Shown one piece after another: positions 29,663 through 41,926 of a stretch of 64,000 bases of DNA. The notes under the pieces were generated by a model. The model did no database searches. It was not told the origin of the DNA and saw nothing but the letters and a program-made list of their open reading frames with translations. Within the stretch, counting starts at the first letter, position 1. Each line of letters begins with the position of its first letter. This DNA comes from Alloascoidea africana (lineage: Eukaryota; Ascomycota; Alloascoideomycetes; Alloascoideales; Alloascoideaceae), in the NCBI GenBank assembly GCA_030581615.1, contig JAKTTT010000002.1, positions 124,001 through 188,000 on the forward strand. Reading direction: 5' to 3'. The position numbers were made by a program, and so were the translations under genes.

Positions 29663-32600
29663 TTATTCTTCTTTCTTCCGTTTTTCTTGAGAGGTGGGAT
29701 CTTCATCTTCCAAGTTCAGGCTTCGTTTCATGCCAATGCCACCACCGCCACCTGCAAGAGCAGATGCAGGACGAACAATTTGAGGTCGCTTCAAGCCTCC
29801 ACGGGTTAATAATGACTGTGCAGCTGGCAAACGAGAATTGATGCGACTCGGTAGAGGAGTAGCAGTAGCACGGATGGGTAAAGAAGAGTGAAATTGCTGA
29901 TTTGGGGCAGTTGGGTCGACACTTGCCCCCATGCTGGCTCTTCTATTTAACGACGGTCTCGTCTGAACAGAAGATCCACTGCCCGCTTGATGGTTTATCT
30001 GTAGAGGAATATTAGAAGTAGTTATAGAAGGCCGGCGTAATCTCGAAGAGCCACTAGCTAAAGTGGGGGTTGTGTTCTCTGCTGAAGTTGATACTGCTGA
30101 ACTTTCCTTATGACCTTGATTCGATATCTCTTTTTCCAACTTTTCAATTCTCTGTTTCAATAATTTATTCTTCATCTCAGTAGTAGATAGGGAACATGAC
30201 TCAGCGGTTAACTTCTTATTCGCCAAAACAAGTTTCTCCTCCAGAACTCTAATCTGATTAGTTAACTCTTGAATTTCTTCGACTTTCAGATCTGAAGAAC
30301 TGTGTTTATGCAAGAGCTCCGATTCCTTAAGCCTGAACGCTTCGCTTAGCTCTTCCATCTTGAGCTTCAAGTCAGCATCCATTTTCTCTTTTATTAGGTT
30401 CACCTTTTGTTGAGCCAAGTCACGAACTTTCTGATCGTTAGAGGCACGAATGTCTTCTTTAGTTTTTTGAACAGCATGTGCAATCTTTTCTGAGAGATCT
30501 CTCTGGTGAGTTTCTTCAATCTCTTTGATTTTTTCGGTTTCAGGCATTGCAACAGTGGTGTTTTGTTTCTCTTCATACTGTAGTTTGAGATCGTTTAGTT
30601 CTTTTTCGTGATCAGCCTTCATTTTAAGAAGCTCATTTTCCAATTGTTTTCTTCCAGACAAAACATCCGATACTTTGGCAGTCGTTTCTTCTACTTTTTT
30701 CTTTAAATTCTCAGCCTGTGTACTCAGCTTTTGTTTCTCTTCACGTAAATTCTGAGTTGCCTCTTCATTTTGCTTTACAATTTCTTCTAAGGTTCTCTTT
30801 TCTTTCTCAATATTTGTCAACTTCTTCATATTCTCTGTCTTCACTAAAATCAATTGACTCTTCAAAGCTCCTACCTCTGCCGATAATTTTTCATCTTCTT
30901 TTGATCTTGCTTGAATACCTTCGCTCGATGCGGGATGCTGGGTGCTATGAGATTTGCTCATCTCCTCTAGTTTGTGGTTATTTTCTTCGATTATTTTCTT
31001 TAGTTGTTTAACTTCTTCCCGTCGTTTTCCTAGCTTCTCAATAGATTCAGCCTTTAACTTCTCGTATCTATTAGTAATCGTAACTTTATCAGCCAATATT
31101 GACTCTTTGTCTTTATTGTGTTTATCTAATGTTTCTTCAAGATTTAAGACGGTATTTTTCAGTTCTTCCAGTTCATTAGTCAAAGCCTTGTTTAGCCTGA
31201 GAACATTCTCGAGTTCTTGTGATTTCTCGTCTAGCTTCTTTTGGCATGTCTCAACTTTCTGGTCATAGTTCTTTGCAGCAAGTTCCAATTCCTGTTGCGT
31301 GCTTTCTATCTTTTGATTGACCGCTTTCAATTGTGCCGAATAAACCTTCTAAACAAAAATAAGAAATATTGATTAGTTAAAACTCGGGAAACGTAGCATG
31401 ATGCAAGCATACCTTAGTTTCTTCAACGGTTGTTTTCCATTTTTCTTTCTCTTCCCTGTTAGCCAGCACTTCTTTGAGTAATTGTTGAATCTTATTATTA
31501 AGCTTCTCGGTTTCTCCTATAAAAAAAAAGTCAATTAGGTCCCATTCAATAATGGCCCAAGGTAAAATAAACACTTACTGGAAGATGAAGATTCAAGTGT
31601 TGTTACTTTCAATTCCATCTCCCGTAGTTCACTCGACTTGGTATCTGCTTCTTGTCTAAGCCTCCTATTGCTTTCATTCGTGGCATTTAGTTCTAGATTT
31701 AGCTCATTTGAACGTTCCGTAATGTCGATCAGTTGTTTCTTAACCTCCTCCACGCTCTTTAGTGCAGCATCGAGTTCAGTCGACTTGTACTCGAAATGCT
31801 GTTTTATACGCAAACATTCTTGCTCTGAAGCCTCAAGCTCAGCTAAAGCGATATCTTTGTCATTCTTCAACGTTTCAATCACTTTTTGTGATTCGGCAGC
31901 AAAATCGCCACCCTCAACCTGTGTTGGATTCAACAGTCTGTAAAGAAAAAATTAGTTACTATCAAAACAAATCAAATGTGGAAAATAAAAAATACCTTTC
32001 TTTCAGTTGGCTAATTTCTTCTTTCATGTTACTCTTTTCGAGATTCCAGTCAGAAATCGAGGTTGATAACTTAGCATTGGCCGCTTCTAGCTTTTCTTGT
32101 ACTTCAGAAAGTTCACCATCCAAAGAACGGCACTTTTCTTTATATTGTTGTACAGAAGACGTCGTTTTTCCATGTCTTATTAGTTCCTCTTCGTACGACT
32201 TTTTAGTTTCTGAGGATATAGCAATCTCTTTATTCAGGCCTTCCTCTGCATTTTGAAGAGCATCAAGTAATGAAGCTTTGGCTTTCTTTAACTCTTCCAG
32301 TTCAAATTCCAACGGCTTTGTCAACTCTTGCAACTTTTCCCTTGGGAGTGAGTTTTCTCTTTCTTCTGCTAAAACACGATTGGTTTCTTCTAACTTTGTT
32401 TTATTCTCCTCGAGCATTGTGTTCAAAGTCGTTATTTGATTATTCTTCATCTCAGTCAAGCTGTCTAACTTTCTCTGAAGATCGGATGACAAAGATGTCA
32501 TTTCTTTCAAAGAACTCTCCTTCAATTCGAGCAGTTTTTCAAACTCGGAAATTCTGTTCTGTTTTTCCGTTATCTCAATCTTAAACTGATCGGTTAAAGT

Positions 32601-35188
32601 CTGTGCCTGACTCTTAGAGTTTGCATTTTCCCAAAGCTTCCTCAACTCTGCAAGTTCACAGGCCGTCTTTTCCAGTGTTGTTTGGATTTCAGCCTTTTCT
32701 TCTTGTAACAGCAAATTACTCGACTTTGATTGCGCCAGCTCTTCAGACAAAAATTTAACCTGTGCCTCGAAGTTTCCTACTTTTTCATTAGCCGATCCCT
32801 CTAGATGCTCGATTTGTTCAGTTTTAGCAGAAAGCTGGGTCTTTAGGCTTGAAATCTCTTTCTCTAGTTCAGAAAGTTGATTGCTAAACAAGAGCTTAGA
32901 TTCGGTTCCCACTCGTTCTGCTTCAGTGCACAAAGCTTGAAGGCTGGCCAATCTAGATTTTAAATGTTCACAATTCATCCTTGCGGATTCTATTTCGCCG
33001 TTTAACCGAAGTTCAACTTCTTTCCAAAGGGACTTCTCCGCTAGCAAATTCGAAGCTTCCGATTTTGCTTTTTCAGCCCAAGATTTGGCCTCTAATAGCT
33101 CCTGTTCAAGCTGGTAAACATTTGCTTCTTGTTTTGAAATAGTGTCACCAAGTTCATCTCTCCTTCGGTTTGCTTCTTCGACTTCCAACTTTGAAAACTT
33201 TAAGTTATCTTCTAATCCCTTTAGTCGCTCAGTTGCCCGTTGCAAAGATCCCCGCTCCTTTGAAAGACTTATTCTTAAATCTTGGTTCTCGTTTAATAGC
33301 TTCTCAACTTGGGAATCCAACTCCTTCATAGTAATTTCGGTTTCAGATTTGTATATTTCGAACTGGTTTTGTAAGCTCAAAACATCTTCAGGAAGAACTT
33401 GAGATCTCGCATCGGAAGGTTTAGGCGTATTGGGTTCTGTAGTAACAACCCGCCGCTTGTAGATGTCAATTTCACGTCTTATTGACTTGATTAGTCTGTC
33501 TTTTCTTTTGAGTTCGCCCTCAAGAGCACTAATAGCTTTCTCGGCTTCTGCAATGCCAGTTGTCTTCAATTCATCTAATTTCGTTTGCATCTCTGACTTT
33601 TGCAAATTTATTTTCTGTTCAAGCTCCCTGACGCAATAGAGCAACTCGTGCTTGCTTTTCTGAGAAATGCTTTGATCAAAAATGCCATCTATGGTGCCCT
33701 CTTCTTGTGGGCTACCAATAAGATCTGCAATGTATCTCTTTTGTACCTGCACTACATTCAGAGCTTCTTTTGCACGCTTATCGCTTTCATATAACTGCTT
33801 CTTCAGCTGGTCTCTTTCGCTATTTATTGTTGACAATAAATGTGTCATTTCAGAAATCTGGGATTCCAGGAACCCGGCGCGTTCATTTTCAGTCTTGATA
33901 AATGGGGCTTTGGCTTCCAATTCATTGACAAAAGAATTGATCTCTGCCTGCATCAATTCTTTACCTACTCGTTCTTTCGCAAGAAGCTTTTGACATTCTA
34001 CTAATTTTGAATAAATTTCGCTATATTTCGCGCCTCTCAACTTGTTGCCTTGTAAAGTTGCCGGTTCGGATCCGTTTGATTTCGGTTTCTGAGTTATGTT
34101 TTCTTGTAACTGGACAATAGTTGCTCTGTTCAGTTTAATCTCCTGTTCCAGCTCTTTAATGCGGTCACGCTTTGTATTGTTTGAATCTTTCAATAAGGAA
34201 ATAATTTTGCTCTTTGAAATCAGCTCGTTTTGAAACCCTTCAACTTGCCGCTGGAGCTGTATCTGCCTTTTCGCAGTAGCATCAGAACTTTCATTCAATG
34301 CCTTGGTGGAAGCCAAAAGCTTTCTCTCCAGCTCCTCCTTCTGTTCGTTCAAAGATGTGAGCATGCCATTAGATTTGTTCAAGTCTGCTTCGAGGTTCGA
34401 AACCAATGCCGAAAGTTGGTTTCTGTAAGTAGAAAACTCGTTTTTCTTTTCAGATAGTTCATTATTTAGCCATTCGTTAGATGACTTGAACTTTTCCGCG
34501 TCTTGCGCCATTTGCTGTTGGCTGAACTTCAAAGAAATAATCACTGAACGATTGCTATTAACATCATGTTCGAGTTTTGATATTGTTTCTCTACTATCAG
34601 AAATGGTTTTGCGAAGCGTATCCAACTCATTTCGCAGATCCGAAGTCTCCTCAGCTTTCTCGTTCAACGATGCTAATATGGATGACTTTTCCGTCTGTAA
34701 TTGTTTCAGGTCTAGCTCTAAGGTATGTCTAATGTTGGCTTCCTTGGATAAAGACTCTGAATGGGTCACAAGTTGTTGCTCAAATTTGGTTTTCTCATTC
34801 TGGCATTTCTCCAACTCGGATTTCAAATTACTAGTGGTCTCCGTGGCATCCTTTAGCCGAGATTCAAGAGAGGCGGCCTGTTGCTTGGAAGAAATAGTGA
34901 GCTGCTCTGCGTCAAAGAAGAGTTGTTATTAGAAACGTTCTTATCACTTGAAACGAAAAAAGCGGAAAAAGCACAAAAGTGGATCTTACCATATGAAACG
35001 TCTATTAATGACTTTTCAGACTTTAGAGCTTCAAATTCGTTTGCCCGAGCTGCAATTTTAGCAAGCACGGATTTGGGAAGGTTTGTAACAATGTCCACAG
35101 ATAATGACAAGAACTGGGAAAGATACTCTGGGGTCGCAGTTGTGGGCTCTTCTTCCACTTTCACCATTCTCGGCTCTTCTCCTGCCAT
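29663..35188 (-). CDS. MLP1: Nuclear-basket coiled-coil protein Mlp1/Tpr, five exons
   Basis: Exons on minus: 35188-34990, 34906-31996, 31937-31579, 31516-31413, 31348-29663 (5259 nt, 1752 residues); all phases agree. Introns are 83, 58, 62 and 64 nt with donors GTAAGA, GTATTT, GTAAGT and GTATGC and CTAAT/CTAAC branch sites. The protein is nearly all coiled coil from about residue 60 to 1580. The N-terminus resembles Mlp1 around the LPKSVLAKIAARANEFEALKS segment, and the tail is Pro/Arg/Gly-rich and basic, ending QEKRKKEE with an SLNLEDED patch. Length agrees with Mlp1 (1875) and Mlp2 (1679). It forms the nuclear pore basket and takes part in mRNA quality control and tethering. The frame extends upstream to a TTG, but an in-frame stop precedes it, so ATG 35188 is used. 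With one copy in view, MLP1 versus MLP2 is not decidable. Confidence 0.9.
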
Positions 35189-37877
35189 ATTCAGTAAAGG
35201 TATGATCTCAAGTAGAGAATCAACGCTTTCCGCTAGTGCCAATCGTGATGCCTAATGAGCCAGCTATAATAGGGTGTGTTTACCAGAGACGTCTTCTGTG
35301 TCAATATTTACACATGGTGTGTAATATTGAGAACACTGAAAGTAAATGGTGGGGAGGAACATCATCCAGTAAGAGGATAAGGCTGTATACCAGCAGGCTA
35401 CAATTGCTTGCTACGTCTGTTACCTGCTCTTCTAGTCGCTATTGGTAACTCTGCGTGCTTTGAGGCAAAATTACTGTTCTATTGTATGACTTGAGCAATT
35501 TATTTGTGGCAGAAGAGACGCTGTGTGCAACTGTGTATCAGTTGTGTTACAGTAGTAGAATGATGCTACGAGAATTGCCATTGAAATGCCTACTTTTGCT
35601 AGACAATTTAATGGTTATATTTGGTCAGTACTGGATACTACCTGATAGTGTTTTTTACCTTCCTCTATTGTTTTCAGTATCCTCTGGTTGGCCAATATAC
35701 GGCAATTAATTTCTCGTGAGCGTATCGTAGTCAAGTTCTCACTTTAACCGGAACAAGGTCGAGGCTGTTGATTCTTAAACAGCATACAACCAGAAGATGT
35801 GATATCCTGCTTTGGTGTAGGAGAGCCGAGATACTGTGCATGTAGTTGAACTTCTTTTCAATGTATAGTTATTCCTGGCAAGGATCTTATTGCATGCCTA
35901 GGTGTAAGTGTTACGAGAGATCAAGTACGGAAGGAAAGCAAGGAACTCAGGAACGACGTTTGATGCAGACGTTCTAGAGAGTTGTTTCAGAGGACACTTT
36001 AAACAAGCGCTCTATTATATGCTTATTGTCTTGTCATTTTAATCCTGTCGTTTGTGGAGGAAAGAGCATGCTTCCCTGATGTCAATCAAGAAATGCGAGT
36101 GATGATGGGTGCTGTAGAACAATGTTGGCGTTTGAGACAATTATTAGGACCTTTTTTGTGATATGTTTTTGGGGTCCAGCGGCAGTTTTCCTAATTTACA
36201 GGATTATATTGGACTTGTTGTTTATGAGACAAAGTAGACAGGATAAACAAGCCTCAAAAAACCAGGTCTGATGATGAATGATCTTCGAAAGGTATTAGGG
36301 TGAGGTATCTGATAGTCGGAAAAGCTGAGATCTCCCATGTTTTGAAGAATGAAGAAGTGTGTAATCATACAGAACTAATCATTGCTGACAGCATAGAAGT
36401 AAGTGTTGTACAGGGACAGGTAAAGCTGGTCATTTCCCCCTTGTCAGGATGTCAATGTATACCAAAAGACGACGCAGGTCAATCATGATGGTAATCATAG
36501 AGTAACTTTTTGCCATTTTTTGTTCTTGTCTCGCGATAGTCTTGTCAAAACTGAATAGCGAATGTAGTCAAGACTTTAACAATTTGTCATGAACAGGAGT
36601 GACTAGCACACGCTTATGAATCTATCAGCTGGAAGCTCCGGGCGTATGGTTGAGTTTGCAATTGAAGAATTTTTTTGATGCTGGAATAATACAATAGAAT
36701 CTCCTCTCTTCTATTTACATCAGTATATTTCTCAAGTGTTGAATCGTATAAAATTTGAAGTTACTGGAAGCGTGCATATGAGAATAGATTATAATAGAAC
36801 CAGACTCAAAAGCAAGTTAGTGGAAATTACAACTATCTCAAGTCAGTTTTGAACGATAAATTCTACTGTGCCATTTTTTCTTTTTTGTCTGTACAGTACA
36901 TATTCGTTGGTCCCTGACCCATGCCTGCCAGTCTTTCCTGGGCGGAAATCGGGGTCATAGTTTAAAGAGAGTGAAAAAATATGTAAAACTCTAGAAAACG
37001 CTACTCCTCTGCATTCTTGGAATAGAAGATTTGGTTTTGATTTTCAGAGTCACATACGCAATCAAAAAACAACCCTGATTAAAACTACAGATAAGGCGAA
37101 AAAAAAGAGAAGGCAAAGTCTGTTCCGTTTCACAAACGAAAAGCCGCTCATTCTAAGCTCAGCAGAGAAAATCTTTTGGTTCCAATTCAAACAGCAACAA
37201 GTCTGAGATGTTTGATTTCCTGTGGGGTTTTGATCGTCAGACCAAGGTTTTTAGTGTTGCTGCGTAGACTATTAGGGATCGTCAAATATACTTTCGGAGC
37301 GCACATTTACTCCTTTTTTGAGGTTGATGAGCAAAAGACTTGAAGATGGGACTTTTGGTGTTCAGAATTTTGGATGGAGCTAGAAGAAACCATTTATCAC
37401 TAGCGCTGATGTTAGTACAAGTTAACTAGGAGAAGTAAATAGCATCATAGAAAAATGCTTACGGCCAAGAGCTACGAGTTATGAAAAGGATTTGCACATA
37501 CAATATCTTTCAGTTGCTAAAACTAACTGGTCTGCAATTTTTGACACACTCTCATCCCATTTTCTCTCTTTCCTCCCACATTCCTTTTTAAAAGGAAAAC
37601 TTTTCTAATGCTAGTCTCTTTAAAGCTGCTTGTCTGTATTTCATATTGTATTGATTGCTTTCTCTCTAATCCTTGCGAAACTGCACCTAAAGAATTCCTG
37701 GTAAATGCTTGATATTTCAAAGGTAAAGGAGATATAGTCTAGGGGAACTTCTCTTCTAGATGTTTCCAGAACGTTTCACTTGTACGCGGTTCGGGCCCCA
37801 GTCTAACTCATCTCGGTTATAGTTCTAAACTCTATGCAGGTAGCCGAGAAAGGCAGGCGAGAGAATGTCAAGCTAGA
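35189..37877. other. 2.7-kb gap between MLP1 and the MedA-type gene
   Basis: Contains the MLP1 promoter at its left end and the 3' side of the MedA-type gene at its right. Open frames are at most about 75 codons. A GCGGTTCGGGCCCC near 37786, with an A-box-like TAGTCTAGGGG about 50 bp before it, resembles tRNA promoter elements, but stems do not pair well. No gene is called. Confidence 0.5.
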
Positions 37878-39515
37878 TCATTGCATATAGATGCTTTCGA
37901 TGTAGTAACTCTGGAGCGCCCTGACAAGCGAGTCTGCCAGGTTCTCCCATCTCATTATTTTGATTTCTTTATCAAATCCCCGCGGTTTTCGTTCAGTGTA
38001 GTTCATGATTCTCTCAAACAGCTTTTTGTGGTGATTCTTGGAAATTGGTTTGGGTTCAAAGTAGTGGATCAGGTTGCTCCGTATTCTTCCACGCTCCTTA
38101 CGCCGTTTGGTCAGCTTTTTGGTGAGGTTTCCTGTCGTTTCAATACTCGAAAGTTGAGACATATCGTTCATATCGTAACCGTAACCCATGTTCAAGTTCA
38201 TGTTCATATTCAAGTTCATACTGTAGTTGTATCTGTTGGGTATTGAACTGGCTTGGGCCGTTACAGGCATCTCACACTGGGGGTGAGAGTGTGACCCCAC
38301 GAGTAGCTCAACAATCTTTATGACCTCTACGCTCGTAATCCAAAATTGTGGCTTGTTCTCTTGTCTCGTTAGAGGGTCAATATCATCACTCAGGTCCTCC
38401 TCTTGGGGGTCCCATCGCAAACAGCTGACCTCCAAGTAATTGTTGTCGTCCAGTGTCAGGTTTGCATCTGAGCTATTGTAGAAGCATACTCGAGCACAGA
38501 CATTTTGGTTTTCTTGATACCTCTCAAATCTTATTATCCGGCGTCCATCATTGATCTCGTCTATAGACCAGTTTGACATGACTTCAAACACGCTGAGCCC
38601 TGTGATTTTCAATTCTACCGGGATAAGATCCGAATCAGTCGTTTTAGATTTTAGAGACCTGGACTTGGACGACGTGGATGAGCAGCCCAGGCCCCGTATT
38701 AGAGGCGGTAGTGTGCTCTTCTTGATTGGGCTTTCATGAGAAGTGCTCTGTCGTCCCTGCGGTATTTGTGGTTGTGGTTGTGGTTGTGGAGGGAACTGGG
38801 GCACAGCTAGCGGGGCCGAAGGATAGGAAGGCTGGTGCTGATGGTGATGATGGTGTGGAGGAGAGTATGCCAAAGGCATAATCTGGTAGGTGGAGGAAAC
38901 GGCAGGTATCCCACCGCTCGTTGATAACGAGTTGTTTATCTGGGGGGCTGGAGGAGATTGTAGGAGCATTGATTGAGCAGGGTAGACATTAACGCTGGAA
39001 CATGTTACGGCTTGTGGAGACTGGGACAGTAATGAGTTCCATTTTGAAGCTGATGAGCCGTTGATGTGGGAGTCAATAGAGTGCCTAGGAGTCGCAGGAT
39101 ACGGTTTTGTGACCATGTACTTCGAGAGCCAGCGAGGAGATAAAGCAGCTAATGAAGAGCCGGTGTTCGGGGACGTAGAATTTGGAATTGCATTTATTGA
39201 GTCCAACGAAGACGATGAAGATGTAGATGACGAAGACGATGAAGAGGACGTGCTTGAGTAGGATTGCGCATGGCCGGACACAAACACATTGTCTGGTGCA
39301 ATTCCTGGCGAATAGTGAAAGGAAGCAGAAGAAGAGTCTTCTTGCCGAGTTTGAGGCTGATGAGCACTATGATTATGTCTGTGGGAGCGGCTATGGGAGT
39401 ATTCATATTCGCCCAACTGTGCGTATTGGTAATAGGACGAGTCGTTAAGCTGGGAAGAGCCGCCACTTGAAGTTGAGCTCTGAGCTGAAGAGGCGTACAG
39501 GCTCACGCTGGTCAT
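37878..39515 (-). CDS. Medusa (MedA)-type developmental transcriptional regulator
   Basis: 545 residues, no intron, ATG 39515. The N-terminal 300 residues are disordered: Ser runs, His/Gln stretches and a PQPQPQPQ segment, typical of fungal activators. The C-terminal part has the conserved MedA/DUF7082 features: WSIDEINDGRRIIRFERYQ (about 323-341), then SCLRW and ITSVEVIKIVELLVG. The second block runs from GRIRSNLIHYFEPKPI through KLFERIMNYTERKPR to IKIMRWENLADSLVRALQSYY at the C-terminus. In Aspergillus MedA, Magnaporthe Acr1, Fusarium Ren1 and Ustilago Ust1 this domain marks regulators of conidiation, adhesion and virulence-type development; a role in morphology or filamentation is inferred here. 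The family call rests on remembered motif spacing. Large upstream gaps and a palindrome at 39843 fit a heavily regulated gene. Confidence 0.72.
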   Translation of the reverse strand: MTSVSLYASSAQSSTSSGGSSQLNDSSYYQYAQLGEYEYSHSRSHRHNHSAHQPQTRQEDSSSASFHYSPGIAPDNVFVSGHAQSYSSTSSSSSSSSTSSSSSLDSINAIPNSTSPNTGSSLAALSPRWLSKYMVTKPYPATPRHSIDSHINGSSASKWNSLLSQSPQAVTCSSVNVYPAQSMLLQSPPAPQINNSLSTSGGIPAVSSTYQIMPLAYSPPHHHHHQHQPSYPSAPLAVPQFPPQPQPQPQIPQGRQSTSHESPIKKSTLPPLIRGLGCSSTSSKSRSLKSKTTDSDLIPVELKITGLSVFEVMSNWSIDEINDGRRIIRFERYQENQNVCARVCFYNSSDANLTLDDNNYLEVSCLRWDPQEEDLSDDIDPLTRQENKPQFWITSVEVIKIVELLVGSHSHPQCEMPVTAQASSIPNRYNYSMNLNMNMNLNMGYGYDMNDMSQLSSIETTGNLTKKLTKRRKERGRIRSNLIHYFEPKPISKNHHKKLFERIMNYTERKPRGFDKEIKIMRWENLADSLVRALQSYYIESIYMQ

Positions 39516-39842
39516 GTTGTTCTCACTTTCGTTGTCGGTTTAGGTTTGATATGAGTGCTCTTGGTTCTGTTCAGCTTCGCTTTCTCCTTTTTACCCCAGA
39601 TTGCAATCGCAATCGCCATGGGAGAAGGATGCTTTTTATCTTTTCTACTCGCCATTGTGTATGGCTTCCATGCATGAAGACCTCCATTGGGTACGCGCAC
39701 GGGCAAATGAGTACGCAGAGTTGCAGATATATGCACATGCATGCATCCCAACGTCGATATTCCATATTCATAATTAAGTTTCAATTCATCCTTGTCGGTA
39801 ATTGCAACCACACCGCGACTTTTGCGCGCAGAAACCCGGATA

Positions 39843-39864
39843 GCGCACATTTGGAAATGTGCGC
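39843..39864. promoter_or_regulatory. Palindrome upstream of the MedA-type gene
   Basis: GCGCACATTT and AAATGTGCGC form perfect 10-bp arms around a 2-nt centre, flanked by direct copies of CCCGGAT (39835-39841 and 39867-39873). It lies about 330 bp upstream of the start. The symmetric layout suggests a dimer-binding site; the factor is unknown. Confidence 0.5.
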
Positions 39865-41278
39865 CTCCCGGATCTTTAATCGTCTGATCTGGTGTCTCAG
39901 ACTGACAATGTCCCAAGATGCTCCCACTTTCTGCTCCCACTTCCGCTCTGATAATGAACTCTGGAAACTTGAACGGAAAACAAGAATGTCTTCGCTTGCC
40001 AGCATTCTGTGGCCAGAGAGCAATGGGACTTCCAAACAAAAACGTGCATCAATTAAGTCTTTAATGTCAACTTTAAGTTTATCTTGTTCAATGTTCTCCT
40101 CTCCAGATTATGCTAGATCACAAGTGTGGTAACGAATATATGTTTTGCTTGAGTGTTAATGTTAAGCTTCAGATTTTTTCTCCCCTTTCAGCGATCACAT
40201 TCTCTGGTTTTCACATCTTAATCTCTCCCACTAGAAGAGTTTAAGTCTTTTTGTGTTGCTTTTCTTTATTCCATCTGGATCGTGCAAATCTATTGATTAG
40301 AAGTTTGGCAGGCTTGCCTGGTAGATTAGGAATAGAGAAATTTCTTTTATCAAAAAGCCACATTTTACCCTTTCCTGATTCTTTGCTGAAGCTTTTGTTC
40401 CTCGTTCAGTTTTGCTTGGAACTAGATCCCATAAAATTCATATTATCTACAAGTTCGTAAGCTACCAGTTTAATCCGTTTCCTTTGCTACTTCAAGCGCC
40501 TAAATATTTGAAAGATGAATTGATAGGACAAAACACACAAGTGTACACCTAAATCCAACCTTCTCTTTCGTATTACAGAAGATGAAGAAAAGAGAATATC
40601 AAGTTGTTTTTTTATTTTGCCAAGCAAGCTTACTCATGGACACTAACTCTTCCAGCTTTAAAACTAACTCAGTACTGCAATATCGAGGTCGGTTCAGTTT
40701 CATACCCAAGCTTCAACCATCGAAAAAGTCCTACCAAGTTCTACTCATGCCTTGAGTTTTAAACCTAGGGTTAACGTCAGCGGGGATCTCTTCACCGTTA
40801 TGCGCTACTACGAGAAAGCACTATTTTTCAGAGACAAGAAATCACATTTTCATTGACATAATACGAAGGCCTGGTAAGAAACATATATACTGAAAAAAAT
40901 GAAAGCTTACCACCCATTGACATTTGCAATATTGGGATCTTCATGTCAATGCTTTCTTTCATTCGTACGTTAAGCAACTGCGCTAAAGCACGAATCGCAT
41001 GCCATTGCACCCGTACTGTTCGATTTGGGCCCAAGTGGGCGTATAGTAGAAAAGAATAACACGAATCAACAAAATACAATAAAATGCTCTGTTCTAGAAT
41101 TGTTCTATGTATGAACTTTTGTTTTAGAAGCCTTCTTTTACCATAATTATATTTTGGAATTCCTGGTCTTTCAAAATTCAATTCAAAGGAAAAACAAAAA
41201 GAAAAAATTGTGGCTGGGCAAGGATCCTGGCGAATCTTCTTCACCAGGGAGATCCGTATTGCCTGCCGAGTGTGTTAT

Positions 41279-41300
41279 GTCATCACTGTGGAGTGATGAC
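41279..41300. repeat. 9-bp hairpin in a GC-rich islet
   Basis: GTCATCACT and AGTGATGAC are perfect 9-bp arms around GTGG. The surrounding 41215-41400 is clearly richer in G and C than its neighbourhood. It may be a promoter block or a structured RNA. Confidence 0.6.
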
Positions 41301-41904
41301 GATCATGTGAAGCGAGCCAGCGACCGGGAGTGTGAGCGAACCGCCAGGACCAATCAATTCTGTGCTTTAGTCTGTTTGATCACACCCGCCACCCAGTCAT
41401 TGATGGATGATGGATTAGAATTCTATTTGGTGATTGTGTTGATGTTAAGGAGTTGGTTCCTAGAAGCTCAGCAGATCTTATTTACAAGGATAGGAAGTAA
41501 ACGCCAGAGCCTATACCCGCTAATTGAATTGACAGAATGGATGACCATTGCATAAAATACCAGTTACCATAGACTCTGTAGCGATCTTGTGAACAGTTAG
41601 AGCTGGCATTATGGCTGGAGAATCCCAAGCTTCCACAAATATCTTAGCGGCTTTACCACGGAAAAAGCATGAAAAAGCAATCAATGGACAATGAGCCTGC
41701 TGTCAGTTTCCCGCAAATATATCCATCTCGCCTCTCCTGCGGCAGGGTCTGTAGTCATACTGATATACTAGGGGCATGATGCTTGCGTAAATGAATAACT
41801 TTAAGTTAATGATGACGAAAAGCTCGGTCGTTTATCCCCGTACCTTCACGTTGAAATATCTGAAACTAAAAGCTAAAACCAAAGCTTAAACTTCCCTCTC
41901 TTCG

Positions 41905-41926
41905 AAACAGAAACAGAAACAGAAAC
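41905..41926 (+). repeat. AAACAG tandem repeat
   Basis: Three full AAACAG units and a partial fourth, followed by a C-rich tract. A simple repeat with no assigned function. Confidence 0.85.

Noticed and set aside
37725-37815. A-box-like TAGTCTAGGGG and B-box-like GGTTCGGGCC at tRNA spacing
   Set aside because: B-box has G where A58 is invariant; T-stem and acceptor stem do not pair, so not called a tRNA.
39467-40132. Long plus-strand frame (about 220 codons) and a minus-strand frame across the MedA-type promoter
   Set aside because: Both start at non-ATG codons, overlap each other, show no motifs and arise in a locally GC-richer promoter.
40828-41244. 138-codon minus-strand frame
   Set aside because: Starts at GTG with a stop shortly upstream, low-complexity first part, no recognisable domain, and no convincing upstream exon.
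41154-41555. 133-codon plus-strand frame over the GC-rich islet
   Set aside because: No motifs; overlaps an unrelated minus-strand frame and hairpins; probably accidental.
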